Source: Ktedonobacterales bacterium
GTDB lineage: Bacteria > Chloroflexota > Ktedonobacteria > Ktedonobacterales > DATBGS01
NCBI GenBank assembly: GCA_036557285.1
Contig: DATBHW010000020.1
Location: 1-64,000 of the forward strand
Length of the DNA: 64,000 nucleotides
Direction of reading: 5' to 3'
Part shown: in pieces, positions 28,901 to 36,732 of the stretch
Layout of the letters: every line of letters starts with the position of its first letter
Numbering within the stretch: the stretch's first letter is position 1
Notes under the pieces: generated by a model
What the model was told of the DNA's origin: nothing
Database searches by the model: none
What the model saw: only the letters and a program-made list of their open reading frames with translations
Made by a program: the position numbers and the translations under genes

Positions 28901-28937
28901 GCGACCCCACGTATGACGCGCTGGGGCCGCTCTTTTT
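28901..28937 (+). terminator. Terminator after yebC
   Basis: GCGACCCCA (28901-28909) pairs with TGGGGCCGC (28922-28930) with one mismatch, and TCTTTTTT follows. Confidence 0.6.
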
Positions 28938-29007
28938 TGGGGAAGGAGAGGGAAATCGTGCGCCTGGCGGCAAAATGTGGTATACCTAAGAGCAAGGAGG
29001 CGAAGGC

Positions 29008-29532
29008 ATGACCTTTTCAACGCAGCAGCGCCCGCTGCGCGTCACTCTGGGCATTGATCCTGGCACAGCCATCGTTGGCTATGCAGTGGTGGCGGCGCGC
29101 GGCGACGATCTGACCCTCCTCGCTTGCGATGTGCTGACGACGCCAGCCGGGATGGCGCTGCCGCTGCGCTTGCAGCGGATTTATCGCGGGCTGGGCGAGT
29201 TGATCGCGCGTTATGAGCCGCAGGATGCCGCGGTAGAAGAACTCTTCTTTGCCAGAAACGCGCGCACCGCGATGGCAGTGGGGCAGGCGCGCGGCGCGGT
29301 GCTGCTGGCGGCGGTGAACGCGGGGCTGGAGGTCTGCGAATATACGCCCAGGCAGGTGAAACAGGCGGTGCATGGTTATGGTAACGCGACCAAAGAGCAG
29401 GTAGGCGAGATGGTGCGTATTCTGCTGCATCTGCCCGCTGTACCCAGGCCGGATGACGCTGCCGATGCCGCCGCCATTGCGATCTGCCACCTGCACAGCC
29501 TGCCACAAACACAGTTGTTATGGAGAAATTGA
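29008..29532 (+). CDS. ruvC: Holliday junction resolvase RuvC
   Basis: A 174-residue endonuclease that cuts Holliday junctions in recombination repair. The four acidic active-site residues are present: D17 (GIDPGT), E77 (VEELFFARN), D150 and D153 (PDDAADAAAIAICH). AGGAGG lies 7 bases before the ATG. The stop TGA overlaps the ruvA start ATG by one base (TGATG), so the two are translated in coupled fashion. Confidence 0.97.
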   Translation: MTFSTQQRPLRVTLGIDPGTAIVGYAVVAARGDDLTLLACDVLTTPAGMALPLRLQRIYRGLGELIARYEPQDAAVEELFFARNARTAMAVGQARGAVLLAAVNAGLEVCEYTPRQVKQAVHGYGNATKEQVGEMVRILLHLPAVPRPDDAADAAAIAICHLHSLPQTQLLWRN

Positions 29533-30131
29533 TGATTGCAGCGGTGCATGGGGTTCTGGAGGGCAAGACACTGACCGGCGCGTTGGTGCGCGTGGGCGGC
29601 GTGACATTGCTGGTGCAAGCGCCCGTGACGACGCTTAGCCAGCTTGGCAGCGTGGGCGACGAGGTGACGCTGCACACCCACCTTTATGTGCGCGAAGAGG
29701 TTATCGCGCTCTATGGCTTTGCTGCGCTGGAAGACCTCCAGCTTTTTGAGACGCTGCTGAATGTCACGGGTGTTGGGCCGCGCATGGGGCTGGCGATCCT
29801 CTCATCAATGAGCGCCGAGGCGTTTCGCCAGGCGGTCATCAATGGCGATGAGCAGCGCCTGACCTTGATCCCCGGCGTGGGCAAGAAGCTGGCAGGGCGG
29901 CTGGTGTTGGAACTGCGTGAAAAGTTTGCTAAGGGCGCGCCCGTCCTGTCAGGCGCTGGAGCCGCCGCTGGCTATAATTCGGCGCGGGCAGAGGTGATCG
30001 AGGCACTGACGAACCTGGGCTACAGCATAGCTGCCGCGCAGACCGCCTATAATAAGCTGCCCCCTGAAAGCAGCAGCGCCAACCTGGAAGAGCAGATTAT
30101 GCAAGTGCTGCGCTATCTGGCGAAAGAGTAG
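29532..30131 (+). CDS. ruvA: Holliday junction branch migration protein RuvA
   Basis: A 199-residue DNA-binding subunit of the RuvAB branch-migration motor. Three domains are visible: the OB fold (1-62), the tandem helix-hairpin-helix region (FETLLNVTGVGPRMGLAILS and TLIPGVGKKLAGRLVLELR), and the C-terminal RuvB-binding domain (EVIEALTNLGYSIAAAQTAY, about 150-199). The start at 29532 gives the usual RuvA N-terminus MIAAVHG; an ATG four codons earlier carries the GGAG and is less likely. RuvB does not follow: the next gene is convergent and overlaps the ruvA end by 19 bases. Confidence 0.97.
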   Translation: MIAAVHGVLEGKTLTGALVRVGGVTLLVQAPVTTLSQLGSVGDEVTLHTHLYVREEVIALYGFAALEDLQLFETLLNVTGVGPRMGLAILSSMSAEAFRQAVINGDEQRLTLIPGVGKKLAGRLVLELREKFAKGAPVLSGAGAAAGYNSARAEVIEALTNLGYSIAAAQTAYNKLPPESSSANLEEQIMQVLRYLAKE

Positions 30132-30982
30132 CTCGCGCGGCCCCACCTGAGCAGCCCGATAACCAGGCTGCTGAGCAGCAGTGTTATCAAATAGACGACG
30201 ACCTGCGCCAGCGAGCCGCCAGGGACGTAGGGCAGGATGAAGAGGCTTGCCAGCAGGCTCGCGGCGGCAATTTGCTGCAAAGTCGCGCTAAGCTGCATGA
30301 GCGCCAGGTCTGCGCCGGTCAGGTCGGTATAGGGTCCGGCGATCAATTCGGGGCTGCTCTGAAAGATTCCCCACGCTGGCTGGGGGATGAGCGCGGGAAG
30401 GCAGAGCAGGAAGATCAGCCCGGCCAGAGCGTCCAGAATGATGTTGGCGGCGGACGGATGGCTCTGCGGAGTCGTCAAGAGGGCCAGACTGAGCGAGCCG
30501 CGCTGCGCTGCAATCGCCAACGCGCTGAGCAGGAGCAAAGCAGCCAACAACGCGGCGCGACGGACGGCGCGTTGGGCGGCGACGCGGCCATAGGGCGAGG
30601 CCAGCAGATTCCCCAGGAAAACTGGCGCGAGCGCGGGCAGCAGGAGCAGGAACAGCACAGCCAGCAGATCGCCGCTGGTCGTGGACGAATCGGCGGCCAG
30701 ATTTCCAGGCAGCGGCAGCAGAACCAGCGCCAGCAGCGGCGCGACAACGGCCAGCAGTGGAATCAGGCGCACGCCGGTTTCGGCTCCAATAGGCAGGCTG
30801 GTGGTCTTATTGAGCAGCTTGAAGAAATCCCTCGCTGGCTGCAACAGGCTTGTTCCGCGTATGCCGCGCCAGCGCGCGCTCAGGCTCCCGGCCAGCCAGA
30901 GCAATACCCAGCCCGCCAGCAGGGCAAACATTCCCCCTGGATAGAGCAGGATGGTGATCGCATAGCGCAGGATGATATTCAT
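30113..30982 (-). CDS. NuoH/HyfC/EchB-like membrane subunit
   Basis: A 289-residue protein with about eight membrane helices, related to complex I subunit NuoH and its group 4 hydrogenase counterparts. Recognisable features are the loop after the first helix, GIRGTSLLQPARDFFKLLNK (40-59; the QPxxDxxKL block), and SSPELIAGPYTDLTGADLAL (about 208-227), which matches the conserved E-x-x-x-GPxTDxxG stretch. This subunit normally joins the peripheral arm to the membrane arm. It is the last gene of the minus-strand cluster; its ATG overlaps the NuoB-like stop by four bases. Its 3' end overlaps ruvA. Confidence 0.85.
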   Translation of the reverse strand: MNIILRYAITILLYPGGMFALLAGWVLLWLAGSLSARWRGIRGTSLLQPARDFFKLLNKTTSLPIGAETGVRLIPLLAVVAPLLALVLLPLPGNLAADSSTTSGDLLAVLFLLLLPALAPVFLGNLLASPYGRVAAQRAVRRAALLAALLLLSALAIAAQRGSLSLALLTTPQSHPSAANIILDALAGLIFLLCLPALIPQPAWGIFQSSPELIAGPYTDLTGADLALMQLSATLQQIAAASLLASLFILPYVPGGSLAQVVVYLITLLLSSLVIGLLRWGRASYSFAR

Positions 30983-31503
30983 AGCTGATCCTCGGTCTGC
31001 CTTTCTTCATCCTCGCCGCCAGGCTGGCGCTCTTCTGCGTGGTCGCTTTCGGGCGCGGTTTCTTCTTCCTCTTCAGTCTCCTCTTCACCCTCTCCATCGA
31101 GCAGCTTGATCGCGGCCTCGATGCCTTCCAGAATCAGGGTTGGTGAGGGTGGGCAGCCAGGAAGTTCGACATCAATGGGCAGCGTTTCTCCGGCAGGCGT
31201 GAAGCCCTCTTGCCCACGAAAGACGCTGCCGTTGATCGGACAATCGCCAACCGCGACAATAGCACGCGGTTCGGGCAGTAATTCCCAGACACGGCGCGCG
31301 GCCTCTCTGCTGCGTGGGGTCATGATGCCGGTAAGCAGCAAAATATCGGCGTGGCGCGGGCTGCTGGCAAAGGCGATGCCGACCTCTTCCAGCGCGTAGC
31401 GCGCGGCGTGCAGCGCCTGTATCTCCTGCTCGCACCCGTTGCAGGAGCCGCTGTTCAATGGGAAGAGCCAGACGGAATGCTGGCTGGCCTGGCGTCCAAA
31501 CAC
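30979..31503 (-). CDS. NuoB/HyfI/EchC-like [4Fe-4S] small subunit
   Basis: A 174-residue subunit with all four ligands of the proximal (N2-type) 4Fe-4S cluster: C21 and C24 in GSCNGCEQEI, C88 in AVGDCPINGS, and C117 in LPGCPPSP. HADILLLTGIMT (51-62) is the usual core strand. The GSCNGCExE form is that of hydrogenase small subunits rather than complex I, where the pair is CC. From residue 136 the C-terminus is an acidic tail of about 40 residues (EEETEEEEE and later repeats), which is unusual. The start is a GTG at 31503 with only a weak ribosome binding site. Confidence 0.9.
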   Translation of the reverse strand: MFGRQASQHSVWLFPLNSGSCNGCEQEIQALHAARYALEEVGIAFASSPRHADILLLTGIMTPRSREAARRVWELLPEPRAIVAVGDCPINGSVFRGQEGFTPAGETLPIDVELPGCPPSPTLILEGIEAAIKLLDGEGEEETEEEEETAPESDHAEERQPGGEDEERQTEDQL

Positions 31504-31532
31504 GGGGGTACCTACTCCAGTCTCATCGGTGG

Positions 31533-33269
31533 TTAGCTCTGCGGCAAGCTCTCTGGTTCGCGCGCTTGCTCTGTCTGCGGAGGCGATGCGGATATTGTAT
31601 CACCTGCGTTGACCGCTTCGGCCTCGCCGCCCATAAAGACCGGGGCGCTCGCTGGCTGGCGCGCGTGGCGCGTGAGGAAGAAGCACAGCAGGAGCAGAAC
31701 CAGCGCCAGCAGCCAGAAAAGTCCTGGCAGCCAGGTTCCTGTCGCGCTGAGCAAGCCAATCTGATTGGTCAGGACACCGGCTCCGGGCGCCTGGCTGGCG
31801 ATGACTGGCAGCGCGTTGGCGGCAGGGCCGGTAAAGAAGTTCACGGCCACCTCTGGCGCGATACCTATCACCAGCGCCAGCAGGGCGAGTAGAAACGTCA
31901 GGAAGCTGGGCAGCGGCTCAGGTCGGCTGGAGAGTCCAGGCGCAGGCGCTCCGGCAGCGGGGGCTGGCTCCGCGCCGCCGACACGCACGATTGCCAGCGT
32001 GACCAGCAGCAGGGCCAGCCAGTTCACGCCGACCCCGGCGACCCAGGCCGGGCCAGCCGCTGCTGCGCCGCTGGTGATAAGCCAGGCGCTGCTGAATCCG
32101 GCGGCAAAGGGCAGCGCGCTCAGCGCCAGCGCCGCCAGCCACCAACTCATGCTTAAAATGGGCTGCGCTGGCTTGCGTCCTCCCGCCAGCAGCAGCGCGC
32201 CCAGCGCCAGAAAGCGCAGCAGCTTGAACAGCAGCGCGCCGTTCAGAGCCGCTGTACCTGTGATGGCGACGCCTGCCAGCATCCAACTGAGCAGCTGAAC
32301 GCTCAAAAAGAGTGGGAGCGTGACACGTTGGGCTGCGCGCATCGCCAGCAGCGCAGCCCCCAGCGCCAGTGCTGCACAGACCCAGATGACGACCAGGCTA
32401 TAAGCTTGCCAGCCGATAGAGCCATTGCCTGGCGTGACCTCGCCAGGACCGGCAATCAACAGCGCGAGCCGCGCAAAAGCAGTGAAGGTGACAGGCGACG
32501 CCATCAACACGAAGATGGCGATCTGGCTCATACCTGCCTGGCGCGGCGCGTTGGTCGGGATGACCTGCTGGCTGAGCAAAGCCACGCCCGGCGCGAGCAG
32601 CGCGGCGAGCATGAGAAGCGCTGCCCAGAATGGTTCGCGCCCCAGGCCATTGAGCAAATCCAGCCGCTTATCATCGAGTGTGCTGATGGCCGGAAGCAGG
32701 GAGAGATAGAGGATGAGGGCCGAGATACAGGGTATAGCCAGCAGCATGCTCGCGCGCTTGCGGCTCTGGCCCTGGATGTAGAGCGTGAACGCGCACAGAC
32801 TCGTCATTCCCCAGCCGACCACCATCCAGAGCGCGCTGTTGGCGAAAATGGCCGTAAAGACAGCGCCCAGCGCGATCAGCAATACGCCCAACTGCCAGGC
32901 GCCGTTTCCCTGCTCACCCGGCCCTTGCTGTGGGGCCTGCTCAGGTTCGAGGGCGATCAGCACAGCGGCTGCCGCGCTCGCCAGCACGCCGACGATCATC
33001 GCGCCAAAGATATTGAAGCTGTCAACCTGATAACTTAGCTGGAGCCAGCGCGCCCAGCCAGCAGGAGCAAATGCGGTAGCCTGGATGGTATCACCGTAGG
33101 CCAGCAGCCGGATAAAAAATAAGACAACGAGCAGGCTGAAGAGCAGCACGATGCCGCACCAGATGGCCGCGACGAGCCGCGACAGCACTCTGGCAGCCAG
33201 TATCAAGATCGCGCCGGATACCACCGGAACGAGACCAAGCAAACCCAGTAACAACGCGAGTGAGATCAT
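31533..33269 (-). CDS. Divergent antiporter-like subunit (NuoL/M/N, HyfB/F type)
   Basis: A 578-residue membrane protein with about 14 helices and the general course of Mrp/NuoL-M-N antiporter subunits: YQVDSFNIFGAMIVGVLASA corresponds to the conserved third and fourth helices. The conserved GWE(L/M) of helix 5 is here GWGM (G152-W153-G154), so the charged Glu needed for proton pumping is missing. The expected Lys and Pro-rich motif of helix 7 (KSAQxPxHxWLPxA) is replaced by SQQVIPTNAPRQAG. The C-terminus is a low-complexity tail with several Glu and Pro. It is in line with the NuoB-like gene (29-base gap). Pumping ability is doubtful. Confidence 0.75.
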   Translation of the reverse strand: MISLALLLGLLGLVPVVSGAILILAARVLSRLVAAIWCGIVLLFSLLVVLFFIRLLAYGDTIQATAFAPAGWARWLQLSYQVDSFNIFGAMIVGVLASAAAAVLIALEPEQAPQQGPGEQGNGAWQLGVLLIALGAVFTAIFANSALWMVVGWGMTSLCAFTLYIQGQSRKRASMLLAIPCISALILYLSLLPAISTLDDKRLDLLNGLGREPFWAALLMLAALLAPGVALLSQQVIPTNAPRQAGMSQIAIFVLMASPVTFTAFARLALLIAGPGEVTPGNGSIGWQAYSLVVIWVCAALALGAALLAMRAAQRVTLPLFLSVQLLSWMLAGVAITGTAALNGALLFKLLRFLALGALLLAGGRKPAQPILSMSWWLAALALSALPFAAGFSSAWLITSGAAAAGPAWVAGVGVNWLALLLVTLAIVRVGGAEPAPAAGAPAPGLSSRPEPLPSFLTFLLALLALVIGIAPEVAVNFFTGPAANALPVIASQAPGAGVLTNQIGLLSATGTWLPGLFWLLALVLLLLCFFLTRHARQPASAPVFMGGEAEAVNAGDTISASPPQTEQAREPESLPQS

Positions 33270-33373
33270 TGTCTACCCATGCCTATGATGCTTGTAACGC
33301 CTCTTCAACGGCTGCTCTGAATGCCTTTGGCAGCATAATACCACGCGATAGCTCACTGGAGTCAGGGATTTCT

Positions 33374-34327
33374 TCAGAGAACCAGCGTGGTGCCGACGCT
33401 GCTGGCAATGAACGCTTCTGGCATGGTGCGCGCAATCTGGTGAACGGCCTTCCAGCCGGTGCAGTGGCAGGGCATCAGATAGCGTGGCCTGAACTGCTCT
33501 AACGCGGCAATGGTGGCCGGAATGATCGGCTCAAAGATCGCGCCGGTCAGGTGGAAACCGCCAACCACTGCATAGATGGTCTGAATGCCGGTGAGGCGCT
33601 GCGCGTTACGGATGATGTTTACAATCCCCGCATGACCGCATCCGGTCACGATGACCAGCCCTTTGCCACGCACGTGGATGATGGCGCACTGGTCGTCGTG
33701 GATCAGCGGATCAGGCTCCCAGGCATCATGACGTTTGGCGTAGTGGATGGGAAATCCTTGTTCAAAATCGGTAGTGCGGGCCACTTCCCCAGAGACCAGC
33801 AGCATGCCCTCCACCAGCAGCGAGGGGCCAACCTCTTCGATGACTTCGATGTTTTCGCGCTGCAAATCACTCTTGCGCGGCGGGGGAAGGTTGATTTCCA
33901 TCCCGGTTGGCAGGACGATTTTCCGCTCCAGGTAGGCGTCGGGGTGCAGAACCAGCGGCAGCTTGCGCGTGCCCAGCCGAGTGAGCAGGCCGAGCAGCCC
34001 CATCGTATGATCGGCGTGACCGTGACTGACAATGATCGCCCGCGTCTCGCCGGGACGAATCTCCAGGGCGTCCATATTATGCAGGATGCCTTGAGGGCTG
34101 ATGCCGGTATCAAACAGAATCGTTCCGGTCTTCTCGCCGCGTTTCAGATGAATCAGGGCGGAAAACCCATGCTCGGCCTGTGGCTGAGCGCGCTCAAAGA
34201 GGTCTGCGCGCAGGGGATAGCGCCGGGCAACGTCGCTTCCGGCCATCAGGAGATCGAGGCTGTTATCCACAATGATGGTGATCTGCGCTTCATCAACTTC
34301 CAGCAGAGGGATGGGTGCCTGTGACAC
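33374..34327 (-). CDS. Metallo-beta-lactamase-fold hydrolase inside the hydrogenase-like cluster
   Basis: A 317-residue MBL-fold protein of the type often annotated as dihydropteridine/aminobenzene-phosphate synthase-like. Metal ligands are visible: SHGHADHTMGLLG (about 101-113) is the HxHxDH motif, GCGHAGIVNIIRNA (about 224-237) supplies another His, and GGFHLTG (near 253) the last. Group relatives act on phosphate esters or bind metal cofactors; the substrate here is unknown. The start is a GTG at 34327 with AAGGAG 6 bases before it. It lies between the antiporter-like gene (104-base gap) and the large-subunit gene (49-base gap), all on the minus strand. Confidence 0.88.
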   Translation of the reverse strand: MSQAPIPLLEVDEAQITIIVDNSLDLLMAGSDVARRYPLRADLFERAQPQAEHGFSALIHLKRGEKTGTILFDTGISPQGILHNMDALEIRPGETRAIIVSHGHADHTMGLLGLLTRLGTRKLPLVLHPDAYLERKIVLPTGMEINLPPPRKSDLQRENIEVIEEVGPSLLVEGMLLVSGEVARTTDFEQGFPIHYAKRHDAWEPDPLIHDDQCAIIHVRGKGLVIVTGCGHAGIVNIIRNAQRLTGIQTIYAVVGGFHLTGAIFEPIIPATIAALEQFRPRYLMPCHCTGWKAVHQIARTMPEAFIASSVGTTLVL

Positions 34328-34376
34328 TGGATGCTCCTTTCCAGGTGGTGGTAGTGAGCAACTACAAGATCAGTCG

Positions 34377-35468
34377 TTATTTATCCACACAAGCTACGCA
34401 TATATCCAGGCTTGCCAGGATGAGCAGCGCGTCGCTGAGTTTGTTCCCCTCCAGCGCCAGGGGAACCGCTGCCAGGTTGCGCTGGCTGGCGGTGGTGATG
34501 GTCACGCTGGCCGGGCGGGCGGATCCATCGCCGCGCGCCTGCCAGGTTTCGCGGCCCTGCGGCCCTTCGAGAGAAGCTTCGGCCTCGCCAGATGGAAGGA
34601 GATCAGGGAAGGGCTGCGCCAGCGGCCCATCGGGAAGCTGCTCAATCAACTGCGTGGCGAGTTCGATGCCCTCGCGCATCTCGCCTAGCCGCGCGGCTAT
34701 TCTGGCGTGTGTGTCTCCTGCGACGCTGCTCGCGCGTTCGGTCAGGTTCAGGTCGGCGTAGGCGTCGTAGAGGTATTCGCGCCGCGCATCGTCGTTCAAG
34801 CCAGAAGCCCTTGCCACTGGCCCCGTTAGTTTCAGTTGACGCGCCTGATCGGTAGTGATCGTTGCCAGCGCACGTGTGCGCCGCTGCATCTCTCGGTTGT
34901 GGACAAGCTGCTGCTCTAGCTGGTCAAGCGCCGCGCTCATCTGCTGAAGCGCCTGCTCCACCGGCGCGCAATCCGGCGCGGAAGCGATGCCGCCAGGGAC
35001 GGGCAAGCCCCACAGCAGACGATGGCCTGTCGCTTGCTCCATCTTCTCCAGCAGGTGTTCGTGCGCTTCGATAGCGACGTAGAAGGCGCGCGGGCGCTCG
35101 GCGGCACGCGCGAGTTGGGCGGCCCAGGCGAGGTGCGAAAGGAGCCGCTCCACTTCGCAAAAGAGGCTGCGCAGAGCGCGGGCGCGTGGCGGCGGCTTGA
35201 CCTCGGCCAGCCCCTCCAACACCAGGCAGAGCGCCAGGCGGTGATGATGCGCCGCGCTGCCGCACAGCCGCTCAGCCAGCTTCAGTCCCTCTTCGATGCC
35301 GCGCTGAGCGAGCAGCGTTTCTACGCCACGATGCGTGTAGCCAGTGGTGATCTCGACGCTGGCAATCGTTTCGCCTTCAAGGTGTAATTGGTACCAGACC
35401 GGCTCTGGCAGCGCCGGATGATAGGGGCCAAGTGGCAGCACTGATACCACGCTTAGCGGCTCCTTCAC
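34377..35468 (-). CDS. NuoD/EchE-like large subunit with altered [NiFe] site
   Basis: A 363-residue protein like the large subunit of group 4 [NiFe] hydrogenases. The N-terminal block GPYHPALPEPVWYQLHLEGE (14-33) is the hydrogenase form (HPALPEP), not the HPxxHG form of complex I. The N-terminal nickel motif, usually RxCGxC, is RLCGSA (C69 kept, second Cys replaced by A72). The C-terminal motif, usually DPCxxC, is DICVAC (C357, C360 kept, Pro lost), six residues from the normal end. One of four nickel ligands is thus missing. The start is GTG at 35468, 5 bases after the LCP stop. No NuoC-like or ferredoxin-like subunit is adjacent. Confidence 0.85.
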   Translation of the reverse strand: MKEPLSVVSVLPLGPYHPALPEPVWYQLHLEGETIASVEITTGYTHRGVETLLAQRGIEEGLKLAERLCGSAAHHHRLALCLVLEGLAEVKPPPRARALRSLFCEVERLLSHLAWAAQLARAAERPRAFYVAIEAHEHLLEKMEQATGHRLLWGLPVPGGIASAPDCAPVEQALQQMSAALDQLEQQLVHNREMQRRTRALATITTDQARQLKLTGPVARASGLNDDARREYLYDAYADLNLTERASSVAGDTHARIAARLGEMREGIELATQLIEQLPDGPLAQPFPDLLPSGEAEASLEGPQGRETWQARGDGSARPASVTITTASQRNLAAVPLALEGNKLSDALLILASLDICVACVDK

Positions 35469-35473
35469 GGTTG

Positions 35474-36595
35474 TTATTTTTTACCTAGCTGCTGCTGGAT
35501 GTATTGCTTCACTAAATCCCAGTTGCCATTGCGGGGCTGCAAGATATACTGGCCGTCATCTGTCGAACTATCCACCAGCACGTTTTGATTGGAAAGGCCA
35601 ATATGCTTGGCATTGTTCAGGTCCATCTTACCCACGAAATGATAGAGGTCGAGCGCAGACAGATTGGTGTAAATGCTCTTTTGCAGGGCATCCATCGCGC
35701 CAAAGAGATGAGGCCACTCGGAAACCTGTGTCATCTTCGAGACAATGGCTTTGATGAGAATCTGCTGGCGCGCCGAGCGAGCAAAATCGGTACCCTCGGT
35801 GGGATCGCCACCCGTCACCTCCCGCGCCCGCGCGTACTCAATGGCATGCGCGCCATCCATATGCTGCGGTCCGGCCTTGAACGTCACGGTGATCCAGGAA
35901 GCATCAATGCTAGGGTCATCGTTCTTGGGATAGAGCGCCGTAAAGCTGTGCTGCACGTTTACATCAACGCCGCCCAGCGCGTCAACCAGTTCGCGGAAGC
36001 CGCTGAAGTCGAGCGTCATCCAATATTTGACTGATAACCCCGTAACATCGCTGAGCTTTTGCGCAGTAATATCACCAGCGGCGACTTTGCCCGCCTGCAC
36101 TGTGCCATACCCATTATCCAGCCCATACTCATAGGCTGAGTTGAGTTTGCCATAGCGCCCTGAATCCGGCGGAATCTGTACCCAGAGGTCACGGGGTACC
36201 GAGATGAGTGCCGTCTGGCCGGTCTGAGGCTGAATGCTGATGATGAGCATGGAATCGGTCAGATACGCGCCGGGGTGGTTGCCACCGCCAAAGCCCATAA
36301 CTAGCAGATTGACGCGATTCGTGCCGTTAAGGTCAATCTGGCTGCTGAGCGGCGATTGGGTGGAGATAGCCTGGCCGAAGGCGTAGGCGCGCTGCCCGAC
36401 GATCACGCCCAGCGCCACCACAATGATCAGCAGGACGAGGAAAGTCAGGGCTACCCAACGGCCCCAGCGACGACGCTTGCGAGACTTGGGCCAGGGAGCC
36501 GGTGGTTGATAGTATTCTTGCAACCCATCTGGGCGCACCGGCTGCATCGGGTCGTACCCGAAGGTTTGTGTTGGATAATAGCCACCGCGCGGCAT
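35474..36595 (-). CDS. LytR-CpsA-Psr (LCP) family protein
   Basis: A 373-residue type II membrane protein. After a Pro/Tyr-rich cytoplasmic stretch (1-40) and a basic patch (KSRKRRRWGR) comes one membrane segment (about 46-72), then the LCP domain (about 95-340) with VPRDLWVQIP, the Arg of LNSAYEYG-type loops, and IEYARAREVTGGDPTEGTDFARSARQQ. LCP enzymes transfer undecaprenyl-phosphate-linked glycopolymers to peptidoglycan outside the cell. It lies beside a polysaccharide locus, which supports that role. Its stop is only 5 bases from the start of the NuoD-like gene downstream, so read-through into that cluster is likely. Confidence 0.93.
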   Translation of the reverse strand: MPRGGYYPTQTFGYDPMQPVRPDGLQEYYQPPAPWPKSRKRRRWGRWVALTFLVLLIIVVALGVIVGQRAYAFGQAISTQSPLSSQIDLNGTNRVNLLVMGFGGGNHPGAYLTDSMLIISIQPQTGQTALISVPRDLWVQIPPDSGRYGKLNSAYEYGLDNGYGTVQAGKVAAGDITAQKLSDVTGLSVKYWMTLDFSGFRELVDALGGVDVNVQHSFTALYPKNDDPSIDASWITVTFKAGPQHMDGAHAIEYARAREVTGGDPTEGTDFARSARQQILIKAIVSKMTQVSEWPHLFGAMDALQKSIYTNLSALDLYHFVGKMDLNNAKHIGLSNQNVLVDSSTDDGQYILQPRNGNWDLVKQYIQQQLGKK

Positions 36596-36732
36596 AGATT
36601 TCTCTTTCTCGCTTTGCGTAGACAGCCACTTACAGACTTCGAGGCACTCCGCGATTTCTCCATAGCACCATGATACATGACGCTATAGCGGCAAGAAAGG
36701 TCTCACTTCACACTTTGCAGCATCTCATCCTA

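Noticed and set aside
34377-35468. Working [NiFe] hydrogenase
   Set aside because: One of four nickel-binding Cys is missing, and no maturation or electron-transfer partner genes are adjacent.
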